Shown: one piece after another, positions 36,264 to 44,032 of the stretch
Position numbering within the stretch: position 1 is the first letter of the stretch
Layout: every line of letters begins with the position of its first letter
DNA from: Flavobacterium sp. Root186
GTDB lineage: Bacteria > Bacteroidota > Bacteroidia > Flavobacteriales > Flavobacteriaceae
Assembly: GCF_001428525.1 (NCBI RefSeq)
Contig: NZ_LMHW01000015.1
Location: 248,352-312,351, forward strand
Reading direction: 5' to 3'
Length of the DNA stretch: 64,000 nucleotides
Translations under genes and position numbers: made by a program
Notes under the pieces: generated by a model
What the model was told of the DNA's origin: nothing
The model's database searches: none
What the model saw: only the letters and a program-made list of their open reading frames with translations

Positions 36264-36398
36264 AATCTCGCAAAGACGCAGAGTCGCAAAGATTTTCTCA
36301 AAGTATGTTATCCTGAGCGAAGTCGAAGGCCGCAAAGAAACTCTACAAAGATTGAAACTTAAAACAAAAACTTTGCGACTCTGCGTCTTTGCGAGATT
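36264..36398. repeat. 28-bp perfect inverted repeat with 79-nt spacer
   Basis: AATCTCGCAAAGACGCAGAG begins the left arm (36264-36291) and its exact complement forms the right arm (36371-36398). The spacer holds TCCTGAGCGAAGTCGAAGG at 36311-36329, a motif partly repeated in inverted form at 50501-50525. Just outside the left arm are related GCAAAG-type words (36220-36260). No ORF. The region 36149-36410 otherwise holds nothing recognised. Confidence 0.8.
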
Positions 36399-36410
36399 GT
36401 AAAGAACGTA

Positions 36411-36743
36411 TTAATGCACCGTAGTTTTCGAAAAAACATTAATAACTACAACGCCAACTATAATTAAACTCAATCCAATTATTGCAGGTAAGTCTGGAAT
36501 TTCTTTGAAAAAAATAGCACCAATAATTGTAATTAAAACTATTCCAACTCCCGACCAAATTGCACAAGCAAAACCAACTGGAATTGTTCTGATGGCAAAA
36601 CTTAAAAAATAAAACGCAGCAAAATAGCCAATAATGGTTATAATACTTGGCAAAAGTTGTGTAAACTGCTCAGACTTTTTTAATGCCGAAGTTGCAATGA
36701 TTTCGAAGATAATGGCAATGAATAAAAATAAAAAATTCTTCAT
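36411..36743 (-). CDS. SMR-family multidrug efflux transporter (EmrE/Qac-like)
   Basis: 110 aa with four membrane helices, a proton-coupled antiporter of the small multidrug resistance family that acts as a dimer in the inner membrane. The essential Glu14 is in AIIFEIIATSALKKS, and the AIWSGVGIVLITIIG motif with conserved Trp belongs to the EmrE/Qac rather than the Gdx (SugE) branch. It appears to be a single-gene unit with its own upstream gap. Substrate (quaternary ammonium or other cations) is not deducible. Confidence 0.9.
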   Translation of the reverse strand: MKNFLFLFIAIIFEIIATSALKKSEQFTQLLPSIITIIGYFAAFYFLSFAIRTIPVGFACAIWSGVGIVLITIIGAIFFKEIPDLPAIIGLSLIIVGVVVINVFSKTTVH

Positions 36744-36790
36744 AGTTCCGGTTTTTTACAAAGTTAAGCTTTGTATGAAACGAGAAAGAA

Positions 36791-37873
36791 TTATTTGAGA
36801 TTATCTTTTCTTGAAGAAACACTTATCAATTTATATCCGTTTTCAGTTCGTAGGAATTCAAGGTGATCTTGTCCGTGATCAAGTTTGTTTTTTGGATTGA
36901 TTACGATATTTTTAACTGGATATATCCATTTTTTTGATTCATTACAGTTATTGAAGTACATTTCGTATTCGCTTGATTCAAAAATAAACTGATTTAATCC
37001 GTCAGTAGAAACAAAGTAATCTGTTTTTGGATTTTTGAGTTCCTGAAGTTTAGATTTTAAATAGATATAATTTTGATTGATGAATTTAGTTTTTGATGAG
37101 TTTATCCAACCATCTGGTTCTTTCCAATACGAGATTTTATCAAAAGAATGTTTTTCTAAATTGTTTTTGGATAAATCAGAAAGTAATGTGTTCTGGAGCC
37201 AATATTTAAATTCCTTATCAAAATTTACAAACGAATAATATTGTCCGTCAACTCCAAGGAAATTTTCTCTTATTGGGTCTTTGCTTGGATCTTTTGATTT
37301 CTCTACAGAATAAAAGTTTAAATCATCATTGTAAGCAAAATTTTCGATTAAGATTTTATTGCTTGTATCTATTAAGAATTCTTTTCCGCCATTCCAGAAA
37401 AAATGTTCGCCATCCATTACTTTCTTAGCGTCTTTTAATCCTATGAACATTCCATTTATGGCTTTGGTTAAATTGCTATATTCCGCAGGAATTACAATTT
37501 TTCCGTTGCCATTGAACATTCCCATTTTATCAGTTTTGCGATCTGTAAATCTTATTAAACCTTCATTTTCACAATCGGGGCCATTATCAAAACTATATAA
37601 ACTGTCACGACCAACTATTTTTCCTTGTTTGGTTAAATAATAACTTTCCCATTTTTGATCTTTTTCTTCACTAGCGGCAATAATACTTTCAAATTTACGG
37701 GCAGTTGTAAAACCAGTAGTAAACTTTGGTTCTATTTTGATGATGCTGTTTTTATCTTTAAATCCGATAAGTGTAGTGTCTTTGTTCCAAAATGAAACCC
37801 AGATATCGTTATTTTGAGCGAATGCTGTAAAATTTAGAACGAGAAATATATAAAGTACAATACTCTTTTTCAT
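36791..37873 (-). CDS. Secreted WG-repeat-like protein
   Basis: 360 aa with a signal peptide (MKKSIVLYIFLVLNFTAFAQ). Residues about 30-160 contain degenerate WG-type repeats (KNSIIKIEPKFTTGFTTARKF, then KMGMFNGNGKIVIPAEYSNL). The C-terminal 200 residues have no recognised family. Probably periplasmic; function unknown. It is followed 10 nt upstream on the same strand by the 94-aa gene, so the two are likely co-transcribed. Confidence 0.7.
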   Translation of the reverse strand: MKKSIVLYIFLVLNFTAFAQNNDIWVSFWNKDTTLIGFKDKNSIIKIEPKFTTGFTTARKFESIIAASEEKDQKWESYYLTKQGKIVGRDSLYSFDNGPDCENEGLIRFTDRKTDKMGMFNGNGKIVIPAEYSNLTKAINGMFIGLKDAKKVMDGEHFFWNGGKEFLIDTSNKILIENFAYNDDLNFYSVEKSKDPSKDPIRENFLGVDGQYYSFVNFDKEFKYWLQNTLLSDLSKNNLEKHSFDKISYWKEPDGWINSSKTKFINQNYIYLKSKLQELKNPKTDYFVSTDGLNQFIFESSEYEMYFNNCNESKKWIYPVKNIVINPKNKLDHGQDHLEFLRTENGYKLISVSSRKDNLK

Positions 37874-37882
37874 GAAATTTAT

Positions 37883-38167
37883 TTATCGAAGATGAATTTC
37901 TGTTTCATTATTTTTTGCTTCATCAAAGCAGTCAATACACAACATTTTAAAATCAGCTTTGGTTTGAAAGAAATCGGTCCATTCTTCACCATTATCTAAA
38001 AGATATTGTTCACATTCTCCACACCATGCAATTTGCGGAAGATCTTCTTCGGCTTCTGAATAGAAGAAACCAACTTTTTCTTTTGAGTCTATTGCCATTG
38101 CAATGTGAATACAGCTGAAAGTCATTTCTTTTGAACCATGTATTTCACATAAAACTTTTTCGATCAT
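37883..38167 (-). CDS. Hypothetical small Cys-rich protein
   Basis: 94 aa, cytoplasmic, acidic. Cysteines pair as CEIHGSKEMTFSCIH, AWCGECEQYL and MLCIDCFDEA, a pattern that suggests bound zinc. No known family recognised. It overlaps no neighbour and precedes the WG-repeat-like gene by 9 nt in the same direction. Confidence 0.65.
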   Translation of the reverse strand: MIEKVLCEIHGSKEMTFSCIHIAMAIDSKEKVGFFYSEAEEDLPQIAWCGECEQYLLDNGEEWTDFFQTKADFKMLCIDCFDEAKNNETEIHLR

Positions 38168-38251
38168 ATCTTTCTTTTCCTCTCTTTTTGATGGGCTTTG
38201 AGTATCAAATTTAAACTTAAAATTTCGGATTTTGAAATTTGTGTTTTAAAC

Positions 38252-38290
38252 AAAAACCCGAGAGGTTTTTAAAGCCTTGTCGGGTTTGAA
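38252..38290 (-). terminator. Hairpin terminator, GGTTTTTAAA repeat type
   Basis: AAACCCGA at 38254-38261 pairs with TCGGGTTT at 38280-38287, with a partly paired AGGTTTTTAAAGCCTT centre. On the minus strand it is followed by TTTTTG, so it ends the coiled-coil gene. It resembles the palindrome seen in frame inside TenI at 59683-59701. Confidence 0.6.
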
Positions 38291-38296
38291 ATGTTT

Positions 38297-38773
38297 TTAA
38301 GAACCTTTTCTTGTAAATTTGGATTCTTCCAGCATTATTTCTAATTCCAGTACTTTTTCAGCTCTAAAATCCTGCTTACTTTTCGCATCATCTAGTTTAT
38401 TTTGAGATACGGCGATTTCCTTTTTTAATTTTTCAATATTTTTTTGATAATCAGGATCATTATTATCTTTCGAAGTATTTTCAAGATTTTTTAAACTTTC
38501 CCGTTTTGCCCTTAAGTCAAGTTCTATTTGCCATGTTTTTTCTGCAAGCTTGATTAGTTTTTGCTCTTCTCTTGCTAATTTGGCTTTTGTTTTTTCTATC
38601 TCATTTCTTGAAAGAGGTTTTACGGTTTCCAGTTGTGGGAGTTTTGGATTCTGATTCGCTCCAGGAAATAATAAGTTTTGTGTTTGAGGTCCATATTTTG
38701 AAGGATCAAAATTTTGCGCGGCTGTAAAAAGAGGCAATAGTATGATTGTTAAGGCAATTAGAAGTGTTCTCAT
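38297..38773 (-). CDS. Secreted coiled-coil protein of unknown function
   Basis: 158 aa from the ATG at 38773, which opens a clear signal peptide (MRTLLIALTIILLPLFTAAQ). An ATG at 38854 is in frame but adds 27 non-signal residues. After a short Pro/Asn-rich segment, residues about 50-155 are a long charged coiled coil (KTKAKLAREEQKLIKLAEK). No recognised family. Possibly a periplasmic scaffold; nothing in the neighbourhood suggests a specific role. Confidence 0.65.
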   Translation of the reverse strand: MRTLLIALTIILLPLFTAAQNFDPSKYGPQTQNLLFPGANQNPKLPQLETVKPLSRNEIEKTKAKLAREEQKLIKLAEKTWQIELDLRAKRESLKNLENTSKDNNDPDYQKNIEKLKKEIAVSQNKLDDAKSKQDFRAEKVLELEIMLEESKFTRKGS

Positions 38774-38898
38774 AATTTGATTTTGGTTTTCAAAAATATA
38801 CTTATATTTTGAAACCACAGTATACCAAAATAAAAAACCCTCACATTCCTGCAAGGGTTTATATAATCTAAAATCTAAACTCAGAAATCTAAAATAGA

Positions 38899-40215
38899 TT
38901 AATATCTGTAGTATTCTGGTTTGAATGGACCTTCAACTGGAACACCAATATAAGCAGCTTGATCGTCACGTAAAACTTCAAGTTCAACGCCTAATTTAGC
39001 TAAGTGTAAAGCAGCAACTTTTTCATCTAAATGTTTTGGTAACATATAAACGTCATTGTTGTAAGCAGCGCTGTTTTTCCATAATTCGATTTGTGCCAAA
39101 GTTTGGTTTGTAAATGAGTTACTCATTACAAAACTTGGGTGACCTGTAGCACAACCAAGGTTTACTAAACGACCTTCAGCAAGAATGATGATATCTTTTC
39201 CAGCGATTGTATATTTGTCAACCTGAGGTTTGATTTCGATTTTAGATGCACCGTGGTTTTTGTTTAACCAAGCCATATCAATTTCGTTATCAAAGTGTCC
39301 GATGTTACAAACAACAGTTTTGTCTTTCATTTGCTCGAAGTGCTCTCCAAGAACGATATCTTTATTTCCTGTAGTTGTAATGATGATATCAGCATTAGCA
39401 ATTACAGTGTTTAATTTTTTAACTTCATAACCGTCCATTGCAGCTTGTAAAGCACAAATTGGATCGATTTCAGTAACTGTTACAATAGATCCAGCACCTC
39501 TGAAAGAAGCAGCAGTTCCTTTTCCAACATCACCGTATCCACAAACGATAACTCTTTTTCCAGCTAACATTAAGTCAGTTGCACGACGTACAGCATCTAC
39601 AGCAGATTCTTTACAACCGTATTTGTTATCAAATTTAGATTTAGTAACAGAGTCATTAATGTTAATTGCAGGCATTGGTAAAGTTCCGGCTTTTACTCTT
39701 TCGTAAAGTCTGTGAACTCCAGTTGTAGTTTCTTCAGAAAGACCTTTAATTCCAGGAACCAATTCTGGGAAACGGTCAATAACCATATTAGTTAAATCTC
39801 CACCATCATCCAAAATCATGTTCAATGGTTTTCTGTCTTCACCAAAGAATAAAGTTTGCTCAATACACCAGTCAAATGATTCTTCGTCAAGACCTTTCCA
39901 GGCATAAACCTGAATTCCCGCAGCAGCAATAGCCGCAGCAGCCTGATCCTGAGTAGAGAAAATGTTACAAGAAGACCAAGTAACTTCAGCGCCAAGAGCA
40001 ATTAAAGTTTCGATCAAAACAGCAGTTTGAATCGTCATGTGTAAACATCCAGCAATACGAGCACCTTTAAGAGGTTGTTCGTCTTTATATTCAGCACGAA
40101 GCGCCATTAAACCTGGCATTTCAGCTTCAGCTAATTCAATTTCTTTTCTTCCCCAAGCCGCTAGAGAAATGTCTTTTACTTTGAAAGCCACATAAGGCGT
40201 AGTTGTAGTACTCAT
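38899..40215 (-). CDS. ahcY: Adenosylhomocysteinase
   Basis: NAD-dependent hydrolysis of S-adenosylhomocysteine to adenosine and homocysteine, clearing the inhibitor of methyltransferases (438 aa, cytoplasmic tetramer). Conserved segments: GCLHMTIQTAVLIETL, WSSCNIFSTQDQAAAAI, the NAD-binding VCGYGDVGKGTAASFRG, and the C-terminal KPEYYRY typical of the family. Single-gene unit with an upstream TAnnTTTG element; no SAH or SAM riboswitch was recognised in the leader. Confidence 0.97.
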   Translation of the reverse strand: MSTTTTPYVAFKVKDISLAAWGRKEIELAEAEMPGLMALRAEYKDEQPLKGARIAGCLHMTIQTAVLIETLIALGAEVTWSSCNIFSTQDQAAAAIAAAGIQVYAWKGLDEESFDWCIEQTLFFGEDRKPLNMILDDGGDLTNMVIDRFPELVPGIKGLSEETTTGVHRLYERVKAGTLPMPAININDSVTKSKFDNKYGCKESAVDAVRRATDLMLAGKRVIVCGYGDVGKGTAASFRGAGSIVTVTEIDPICALQAAMDGYEVKKLNTVIANADIIITTTGNKDIVLGEHFEQMKDKTVVCNIGHFDNEIDMAWLNKNHGASKIEIKPQVDKYTIAGKDIIILAEGRLVNLGCATGHPSFVMSNSFTNQTLAQIELWKNSAAYNNDVYMLPKHLDEKVAALHLAKLGVELEVLRDDQAAYIGVPVEGPFKPEYYRY

Positions 40216-40249
40216 TTATAGTGTATATTTGTATATTGTAAAATTTTTG

Positions 40250-40257
40250 CAAATTTA
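40250..40257 (-). promoter_or_regulatory. -7 promoter element for ahcY
   Basis: TAAATTTG on the minus strand, an exact TAnnTTTG match, 35 nt upstream of the ahcY start. No good -33 TTG was found. Confidence 0.5.
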
Positions 40258-40347
40258 CATAATACCTTTTGAATTTTACTACTTTCTGTCAGATTTGTGA
40301 AATCTTTAATTTCTTAATCTCTAGAATGTTAGTTATAAAGGTTTTTA

Positions 40348-40425
40348 GAAGCTAATCCTGCTGTCCGCTATATCTTTTATGGCGAACCCCGCCATAAAAG
40401 GATGCCGCTCCCATCAGGGCTAGAA
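40348..40425. repeat. Structured dispersed repeat candidate (about 78 bp)
   Basis: A GC-richer island in an AT-rich gap: TATCTTTTATGGCG at 40371-40384 pairs with CGCCATAAAAGGAT at 40390-40403 through a short loop, flanked by GCTGTCCGCT and GCCGCTCCCATCAGGGCTA. The layout resembles, from memory, a repeat common in Flavobacteriia; no second copy exists in this window. The rest of 40216-40508 holds nothing recognised. Confidence 0.5.
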
Positions 40426-40508
40426 AGACCAGACATTCTCAAAGAAGTTTCATTTTCAAAAGAAAAATATTTTATAATTAACCATTCATAATTTACAATT
40501 AAAAAGCA

Positions 40509-41159
40509 ATGCCTTTATTTCAGACCATACAGTTTAACGAAACGACTAAAATCTTAATTTGGGAAATAACTGAATCCTTGGAGGAATTATTGAGCAAAGT
40601 TGTGTTAAAAGAAAAAACACAAAAGAGACTGGACGGAATGAAATCGCAGATGCACCAGCGTGCTTTTTTAAGTGTTCGCATGCTGATTCAGGAAATGGGA
40701 TTTACAGATAAGGATTTACATTATGATGAATTCGGAAAACCATATTTTGATTGTCATAACTATATCTCAATTACCCATTCGTATCATTTTGCAGCCATAA
40801 TTATAAGTCATGAAACCGTAGGAATTGACATGGAATTGCAACGCGAAAAAATACTTCGCATCGCCGATAAATTTGTCGATACTGAATTTGAATATTTAAA
40901 TCCAAATGTTTTAGGAGAATACGTTAAAAAACTTACTGTAATCTGGGGTGCTAAAGAAGCGATCTTTAAAATCAGAAATGAAAAAGGAATTAGTTTTAAA
41001 GATCACATCAAAGTTGGAGATTTTTCTTTAAATGAATCTCAAGCCCAGGCAAGCCTCCATTTTGATGATTTAATAAAAGATTTCGGTGTGCATTACGAAG
41101 AAATCAAATCGGATAATTTTGAAGGGATTTTTACTTTGGTATATGCTTTTGAAAAATAA
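40509..41159 (+). CDS. 4'-phosphopantetheinyl transferase superfamily protein
   Basis: 216-aa Sfp/AcpT-like enzyme transferring the phosphopantetheine arm of CoA to carrier proteins. The Mg-binding motifs VGIDMELQRE and WGAKEAIFKI are present, along with the N-terminal FGKPYF and SITHSYHFAAI block. Target carrier protein unknown; the gene is monocistronic, convergent with the globin pair. It could serve a fatty-acid ACP or secondary-metabolite carriers such as flexirubin synthesis, which is inference. Confidence 0.9.
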   Translation: MPLFQTIQFNETTKILIWEITESLEELLSKVVLKEKTQKRLDGMKSQMHQRAFLSVRMLIQEMGFTDKDLHYDEFGKPYFDCHNYISITHSYHFAAIIISHETVGIDMELQREKILRIADKFVDTEFEYLNPNVLGEYVKKLTVIWGAKEAIFKIRNEKGISFKDHIKVGDFSLNESQAQASLHFDDLIKDFGVHYEEIKSDNFEGIFTLVYAFEK

Positions 41160-41196
41160 TTTCAAAGTTTTGTAAGGAACAAAGAAGCAAAGAAGA

Positions 41197-41595
41197 TTAA
41201 ACTTCACTTTCTTTTTTTCGATGCTCAAACATACTAACATATAAAAAAGTGCTCATTTTACGGGCGCGTCTTTTTAGTGTTTCTACATTTTCGCCTTCAA
41301 AATGCTCGTCTAATGTCTGAGCCCAATGATTAAGCCAGATTCCGAATTCATTAGCTGTTATTTTACTGTCAAAATGTGCATCAACTTCATTGTGTACAGC
41401 ATGTGGATTTCCTTTGTATTTTTTTACGGCAAACAAATTAGTTTCCCAAAAATCAGTTAGTTTTTCCAAATGGGCGTCCCAATCTTCTATAATCATATTA
41501 AAATAAAAGCCGATTTCTTTGTCGGCTCTTATTTTAGCATAGAACTGATGTACTAAGAAAGAAATATCGGCTCTATTTTCTATTTGCTTTTTCAC
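41197..41595 (-). CDS. Group 3 truncated hemoglobin
   Basis: 132-aa 2-on-2 globin of group III (Ctb-like). Residues FLVHQFYAKIRADKEIGFYFN hold the B-helix Tyr, HLEKLTDFWETNLF the E region, and VDAHFDSKI the proximal His; WLNHWAQTLDEHFEG follows with the G-helix Trp. Such globins bind O2 and NO and help against nitrosative stress or at low oxygen. The start overlaps the stop of the membrane-protein gene by 4 nt (ATGA), so they form a translationally coupled pair behind an FNR-like site. Confidence 0.9.
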   Translation of the reverse strand: MKKQIENRADISFLVHQFYAKIRADKEIGFYFNMIIEDWDAHLEKLTDFWETNLFAVKKYKGNPHAVHNEVDAHFDSKITANEFGIWLNHWAQTLDEHFEGENVETLKRRARKMSTFLYVSMFEHRKKESEV

Positions 41596-41879
41596 AGAAT
41601 AAAGGTATTTAAAAAAATAAATAACACACTTAAAAATGTACTAAGAATTAAAAGGTTAAATACAACCCTATGTTTCATTTGTGCTAAAATTGAAGTGTTT
41701 ACAAAGATACAAGCCAATACAATAATGGCAAGCTGAACCATTTGAGGAATAGAAGTTCCGTTTGTTAAAACGTACATTGCTGCAGCACCGCCTAAACAGC
41801 TTTGGGCAATTACAGCCATTGCTGCAGAACCCATGTAGTTTTTATTGAAATTTTCGAATGTTGTTTGATATAGTGTCAT
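41592..41879 (-). CDS. Small membrane protein paired with truncated hemoglobin
   Basis: 95 aa with about three hydrophobic helices (MAVIAQSCLGGAAAMYVL, MVQLAIIVLACIFVNTSILA, VFNLLILSTFLSVLFIFL). No recognised family. First gene of a two-gene unit with the globin and directly downstream of a Crp/Fnr-type palindrome and a -7 element. One Cys and few charged residues; a partner for a redox or NO-related globin is possible but unproven. Confidence 0.75.
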   Translation of the reverse strand: MTLYQTTFENFNKNYMGSAAMAVIAQSCLGGAAAMYVLTNGTSIPQMVQLAIIVLACIFVNTSILAQMKHRVVFNLLILSTFLSVLFIFLNTFIL

Positions 41880-41900
41880 GATATTGAGATTTTTACACTA

Positions 41901-41908
41901 CAAAGGTA
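41901..41908 (-). promoter_or_regulatory. -7 element of the membrane protein-globin operon
   Basis: TACCTTTG on the minus strand, an exact TAnnTTTG match, 22 nt before the start codon. Transcription is expected near 41895. Confidence 0.6.
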
Positions 41909-41926
41909 CATGCACTTTACTGCTGC

Positions 41927-41950
41927 GTTTTATGATTAAAATCATAAAAC
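41927..41950. promoter_or_regulatory. FNR/CRP-type operator palindrome
   Basis: A 24-bp site with 10-nt arms GTTTTATGAT and ATCATAAAAC around TAAA; the core is TGAT-N4-ATCA, the FNR half-site spacing. Its centre lies about 43 nt upstream of the expected globin-operon start, the class II activator position. A Crp/Fnr-family gene ends 11 nt away. Confidence 0.7.
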
Positions 41951-41960
41951 AGGAATTATT

Positions 41961-42557
41961 TTATCGGTATACTTTTCGGTTAATAATCTTCAATTCGCCT
42001 TTTTTTTCCAAAGCTTTAATAGCTCGAATAACGGTCTCAACCCGTAAACCTGTTAAGTCGCCAATTTGCTGTCTGGTAAAATTAATTAAATAGCCGTTTG
42101 CATCTTTTTTAAAATTGAAATAAGCGATTCCGTGATCAATTAGCTTTAATACGCGATGTTCAGGTTCATGAGTAGAAATTTCGGCAGCCATAACCGATTT
42201 ATAATACAAACGCTGCGCGAGGTTTTCAATTATTTTAATGCTTATAGAAGGATTTTCTTCGAGTAGTTTCAAAAAAATTGATTTGGGAAGAAGAAGAATT
42301 TCACTGTCTTCGACCGCAATAGCATTGGCGGGATATTTTTGGTTTAAAAATAATGGAGGCTCACCAAAAGATTGATCTTTATAAAAGATGCCCTGAATAA
42401 ATTCGCGTCCGTCATCATTGTAATTACTCATTTTAATTTCACCTGAAATTATCTGATAATAATGTGTTGGCAGATTTCCTTCTTCAAAAATGATTTCACT
42501 TTTTTCAAAAGACTTTTTCAAAGCGCCATATTTTTCTAATAATTCAGTCGCGATCAT
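41961..42557 (-). CDS. Crp/Fnr-family transcriptional regulator
   Basis: 198 aa. A cyclic-nucleotide-binding-like beta-barrel (about 20-120) and a winged-helix HTH (about 150-195). The recognition helix reads LRVETVIRAIKALE, with Val-Glu-x-x-x-Arg as in FNR (Glu209 and Arg213) rather than the Arg-Glu of CRP, which fits a TGAT-ATCA site. The protein contains no cysteine, so an FNR-type iron-sulfur cluster is excluded; another ligand or haem must be sensed, if any. It is immediately upstream of the globin pair on the same strand but separated by the operator and promoter. Confidence 0.9.
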   Translation of the reverse strand: MIATELLEKYGALKKSFEKSEIIFEEGNLPTHYYQIISGEIKMSNYNDDGREFIQGIFYKDQSFGEPPLFLNQKYPANAIAVEDSEILLLPKSIFLKLLEENPSISIKIIENLAQRLYYKSVMAAEISTHEPEHRVLKLIDHGIAYFNFKKDANGYLINFTRQQIGDLTGLRVETVIRAIKALEKKGELKIINRKVYR

Positions 42558-42590
42558 ATTTGTTTTCTTTGGATGTTAACAGAGACTTTA

Positions 42591-42598
42591 CAAATATA
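42591..42598 (-). promoter_or_regulatory. -7 element of the Crp/Fnr-family gene
   Basis: TATATTTG on the minus strand, an exact TAnnTTTG match, about 34 nt before the start codon in the short divergent region shared with the GGGP synthase gene. Confidence 0.5.
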
Positions 42599-42651
42599 AT
42601 TCATTCAAAATAGTTCTTCTACGTTAAAAACTTTTTACTTTTACTGCCGTT

Positions 42652-43380
42652 ATGGAGCAAAAAATACTCACGATTCACCAACAAATTTTAGATGCTAAGA
42701 AAAATGGACAAAAACTATTGGCCATCCTTCTGGATCCTGATAAAATTGTTTGGGAAAAATTAGATCATTTATTACTTAAAATAAACCAATCCCCTGCAAC
42801 ACATATTTTTGTGGGCGGGAGTATTGTTCAAAGTACAATTTTAGAAGATTTAATTGCGAAGTTAAAACAAAAGACAAATCTGCCTGTTATAATTTTTCCG
42901 GGCGATCCGTCGCAAATTTCCCCGCAAGCCGATGCTATTTTGTTTCTTTCTCTTCTATCTGGCCGAAATCCGGATTATTTAATAGAATATCAAGTTCAGG
43001 CTGCACCAATTTTGAAGAAAACAAAGCTTGAAGTTATTTCAACAGGATATATTTTAATTGAAAGCGGCAATGAAACAGCAGTTGCCCGCGTTAGTAAAAC
43101 AGAACCGCTTAACCGCGAAAATTTTGATTTAGCTTTAGCAACAGCCCAAGCTGGTGAAATGCTCGGAAACAAATTAATTTATTTAGAAGCAGGGAGCGGT
43201 GCAAAAAAAGCGGTGCCGCTGGAAATGATTTCATTAATTGCTCAAAACATAGAAATTCCTGTAATTGTTGGAGGAGGAATTGTAGATTTGCACGGAATTA
43301 AAAAGGCATATAATGCCGGTGCAGATTTAGTGGTTATTGGAACTGCTTTTGAAAACGACAGTCATTTTTTTGATTCATAA
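42652..43380 (+). CDS. Geranylgeranylglyceryl phosphate synthase family protein
   Basis: 242-aa PcrB/GGGPS-type (beta/alpha)8 prenyltransferase joining a prenyl diphosphate to sn-glycerol-1-phosphate. Motifs: LLAILLDPDKI, HIFVGGSIV, ViIFPGDPSQI, the phosphate loops YLEAGSGAKKAVP and VGGGIVDLHGI, and VVIGTAFENDS. Bacteroidota homologues of this group are known; their lipid product in bacteria is unclear. First of a plus-strand series with pnuC and the NadR fusion, 31 nt before pnuC. Confidence 0.9.
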   Translation: MEQKILTIHQQILDAKKNGQKLLAILLDPDKIVWEKLDHLLLKINQSPATHIFVGGSIVQSTILEDLIAKLKQKTNLPVIIFPGDPSQISPQADAILFLSLLSGRNPDYLIEYQVQAAPILKKTKLEVISTGYILIESGNETAVARVSKTEPLNRENFDLALATAQAGEMLGNKLIYLEAGSGAKKAVPLEMISLIAQNIEIPVIVGGGIVDLHGIKKAYNAGADLVVIGTAFENDSHFFDS

Positions 43381-43411
43381 ATGAAATTTAACAGCCAGAA
43401 ATACCACAATA

Positions 43412-44032
43412 ATGATTGACTTTTTTCTTAATAGTTATAAAAATGCTCCTTTATGGCATATTGCTTTGGAGTTTTTGGTCTTTGTTTTTGGAATCTTAAG
43501 TGTGTGGTTTGCTAAAAAAGAAAACATCTGGGTTTATCCAACAGGTTTAATAGCCACCGTAATTTCAGTATATCTTTTATATGTTGCCGGTTATATTGGT
43601 GACATGATTATCAACGCCTATTTCTCGATTATGAGTATTTATGGCTGGTATGTTTGGGCAAAAGGCGGAACAGTTGAAGATAATCTTCCAATTACAAGAA
43701 CAAATTTTAATGAAAAAATAATCGGGGTTTTATTGTTTTTCGTGACCATTTTCGTAGTTTTCGGAATTTATAAATATTTCGATTACGAAATACACAATGA
43801 CAATTATGTTGATATGATATCGTCTGGAATCTTTTTTGCCGGAATGTGGTATATGGCAAGGAAAAAAATCGAAAACTGGACACTTTGGATTATCGGCGAT
43901 ATTATTGTAGTGCCTCTTTATGCTTATCGCGGCTTAGGGATGCTGTCACTTCAGTATTTAATTTTTACAATTTTGGCTATTTCAGCTTATTTAGAATGGA
44001 AAAAGATCTTAGACAGCAAAAAACAACAATAA
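43412..44032 (+). CDS. pnuC: PnuC-family nicotinamide riboside transporter
   Basis: 206-aa membrane protein with about seven helices, facilitating uptake of nicotinamide riboside. Family blocks: VWFAKKENIWVYPTGLIATVIS, DMIINAYFSIMSIYGWYVWAKGG and WTLWIIGDIIVVPLYAYRGL. The last 37 nt overlap the start of the NadR-like kinase gene, which would phosphorylate the imported riboside and so trap it. A thiamine-specific PnuT is possible in principle, since a TPP riboswitch lies 2.6 kb downstream, but no riboswitch precedes this gene. Confidence 0.9.
   Translation: MIDFFLNSYKNAPLWHIALEFLVFVFGILSVWFAKKENIWVYPTGLIATVISVYLLYVAGYIGDMIINAYFSIMSIYGWYVWAKGGTVEDNLPITRTNFNEKIIGVLLFFVTIFVVFGIYKYFDYEIHNDNYVDMISSGIFFAGMWYMARKKIENWTLWIIGDIIVVPLYAYRGLGMLSLQYLIFTILAISAYLEWKKILDSKKQQ

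Noticed and set aside
38899..40300. SAH or SAM riboswitch before ahcY
   Set aside because: The 35-nt leader after the predicted promoter is too short and shows no conserved core.
41878..42093. Plus-strand ORF over the FNR-like site
   Set aside because: Antisense to the 3' end of the Crp/Fnr gene with no recognisable product.
43846..43995. Earlier start of the NadR-DUF4301 gene
   Set aside because: It lies within pnuC in another frame, and the extra residues do not look like a NadR N-terminus.
43412..44032. PnuT (thiamine transporter) instead of PnuC
   Set aside because: Kinase partner is of NadR type and there is no TPP riboswitch upstream, so NR uptake is more likely; not fully excluded.
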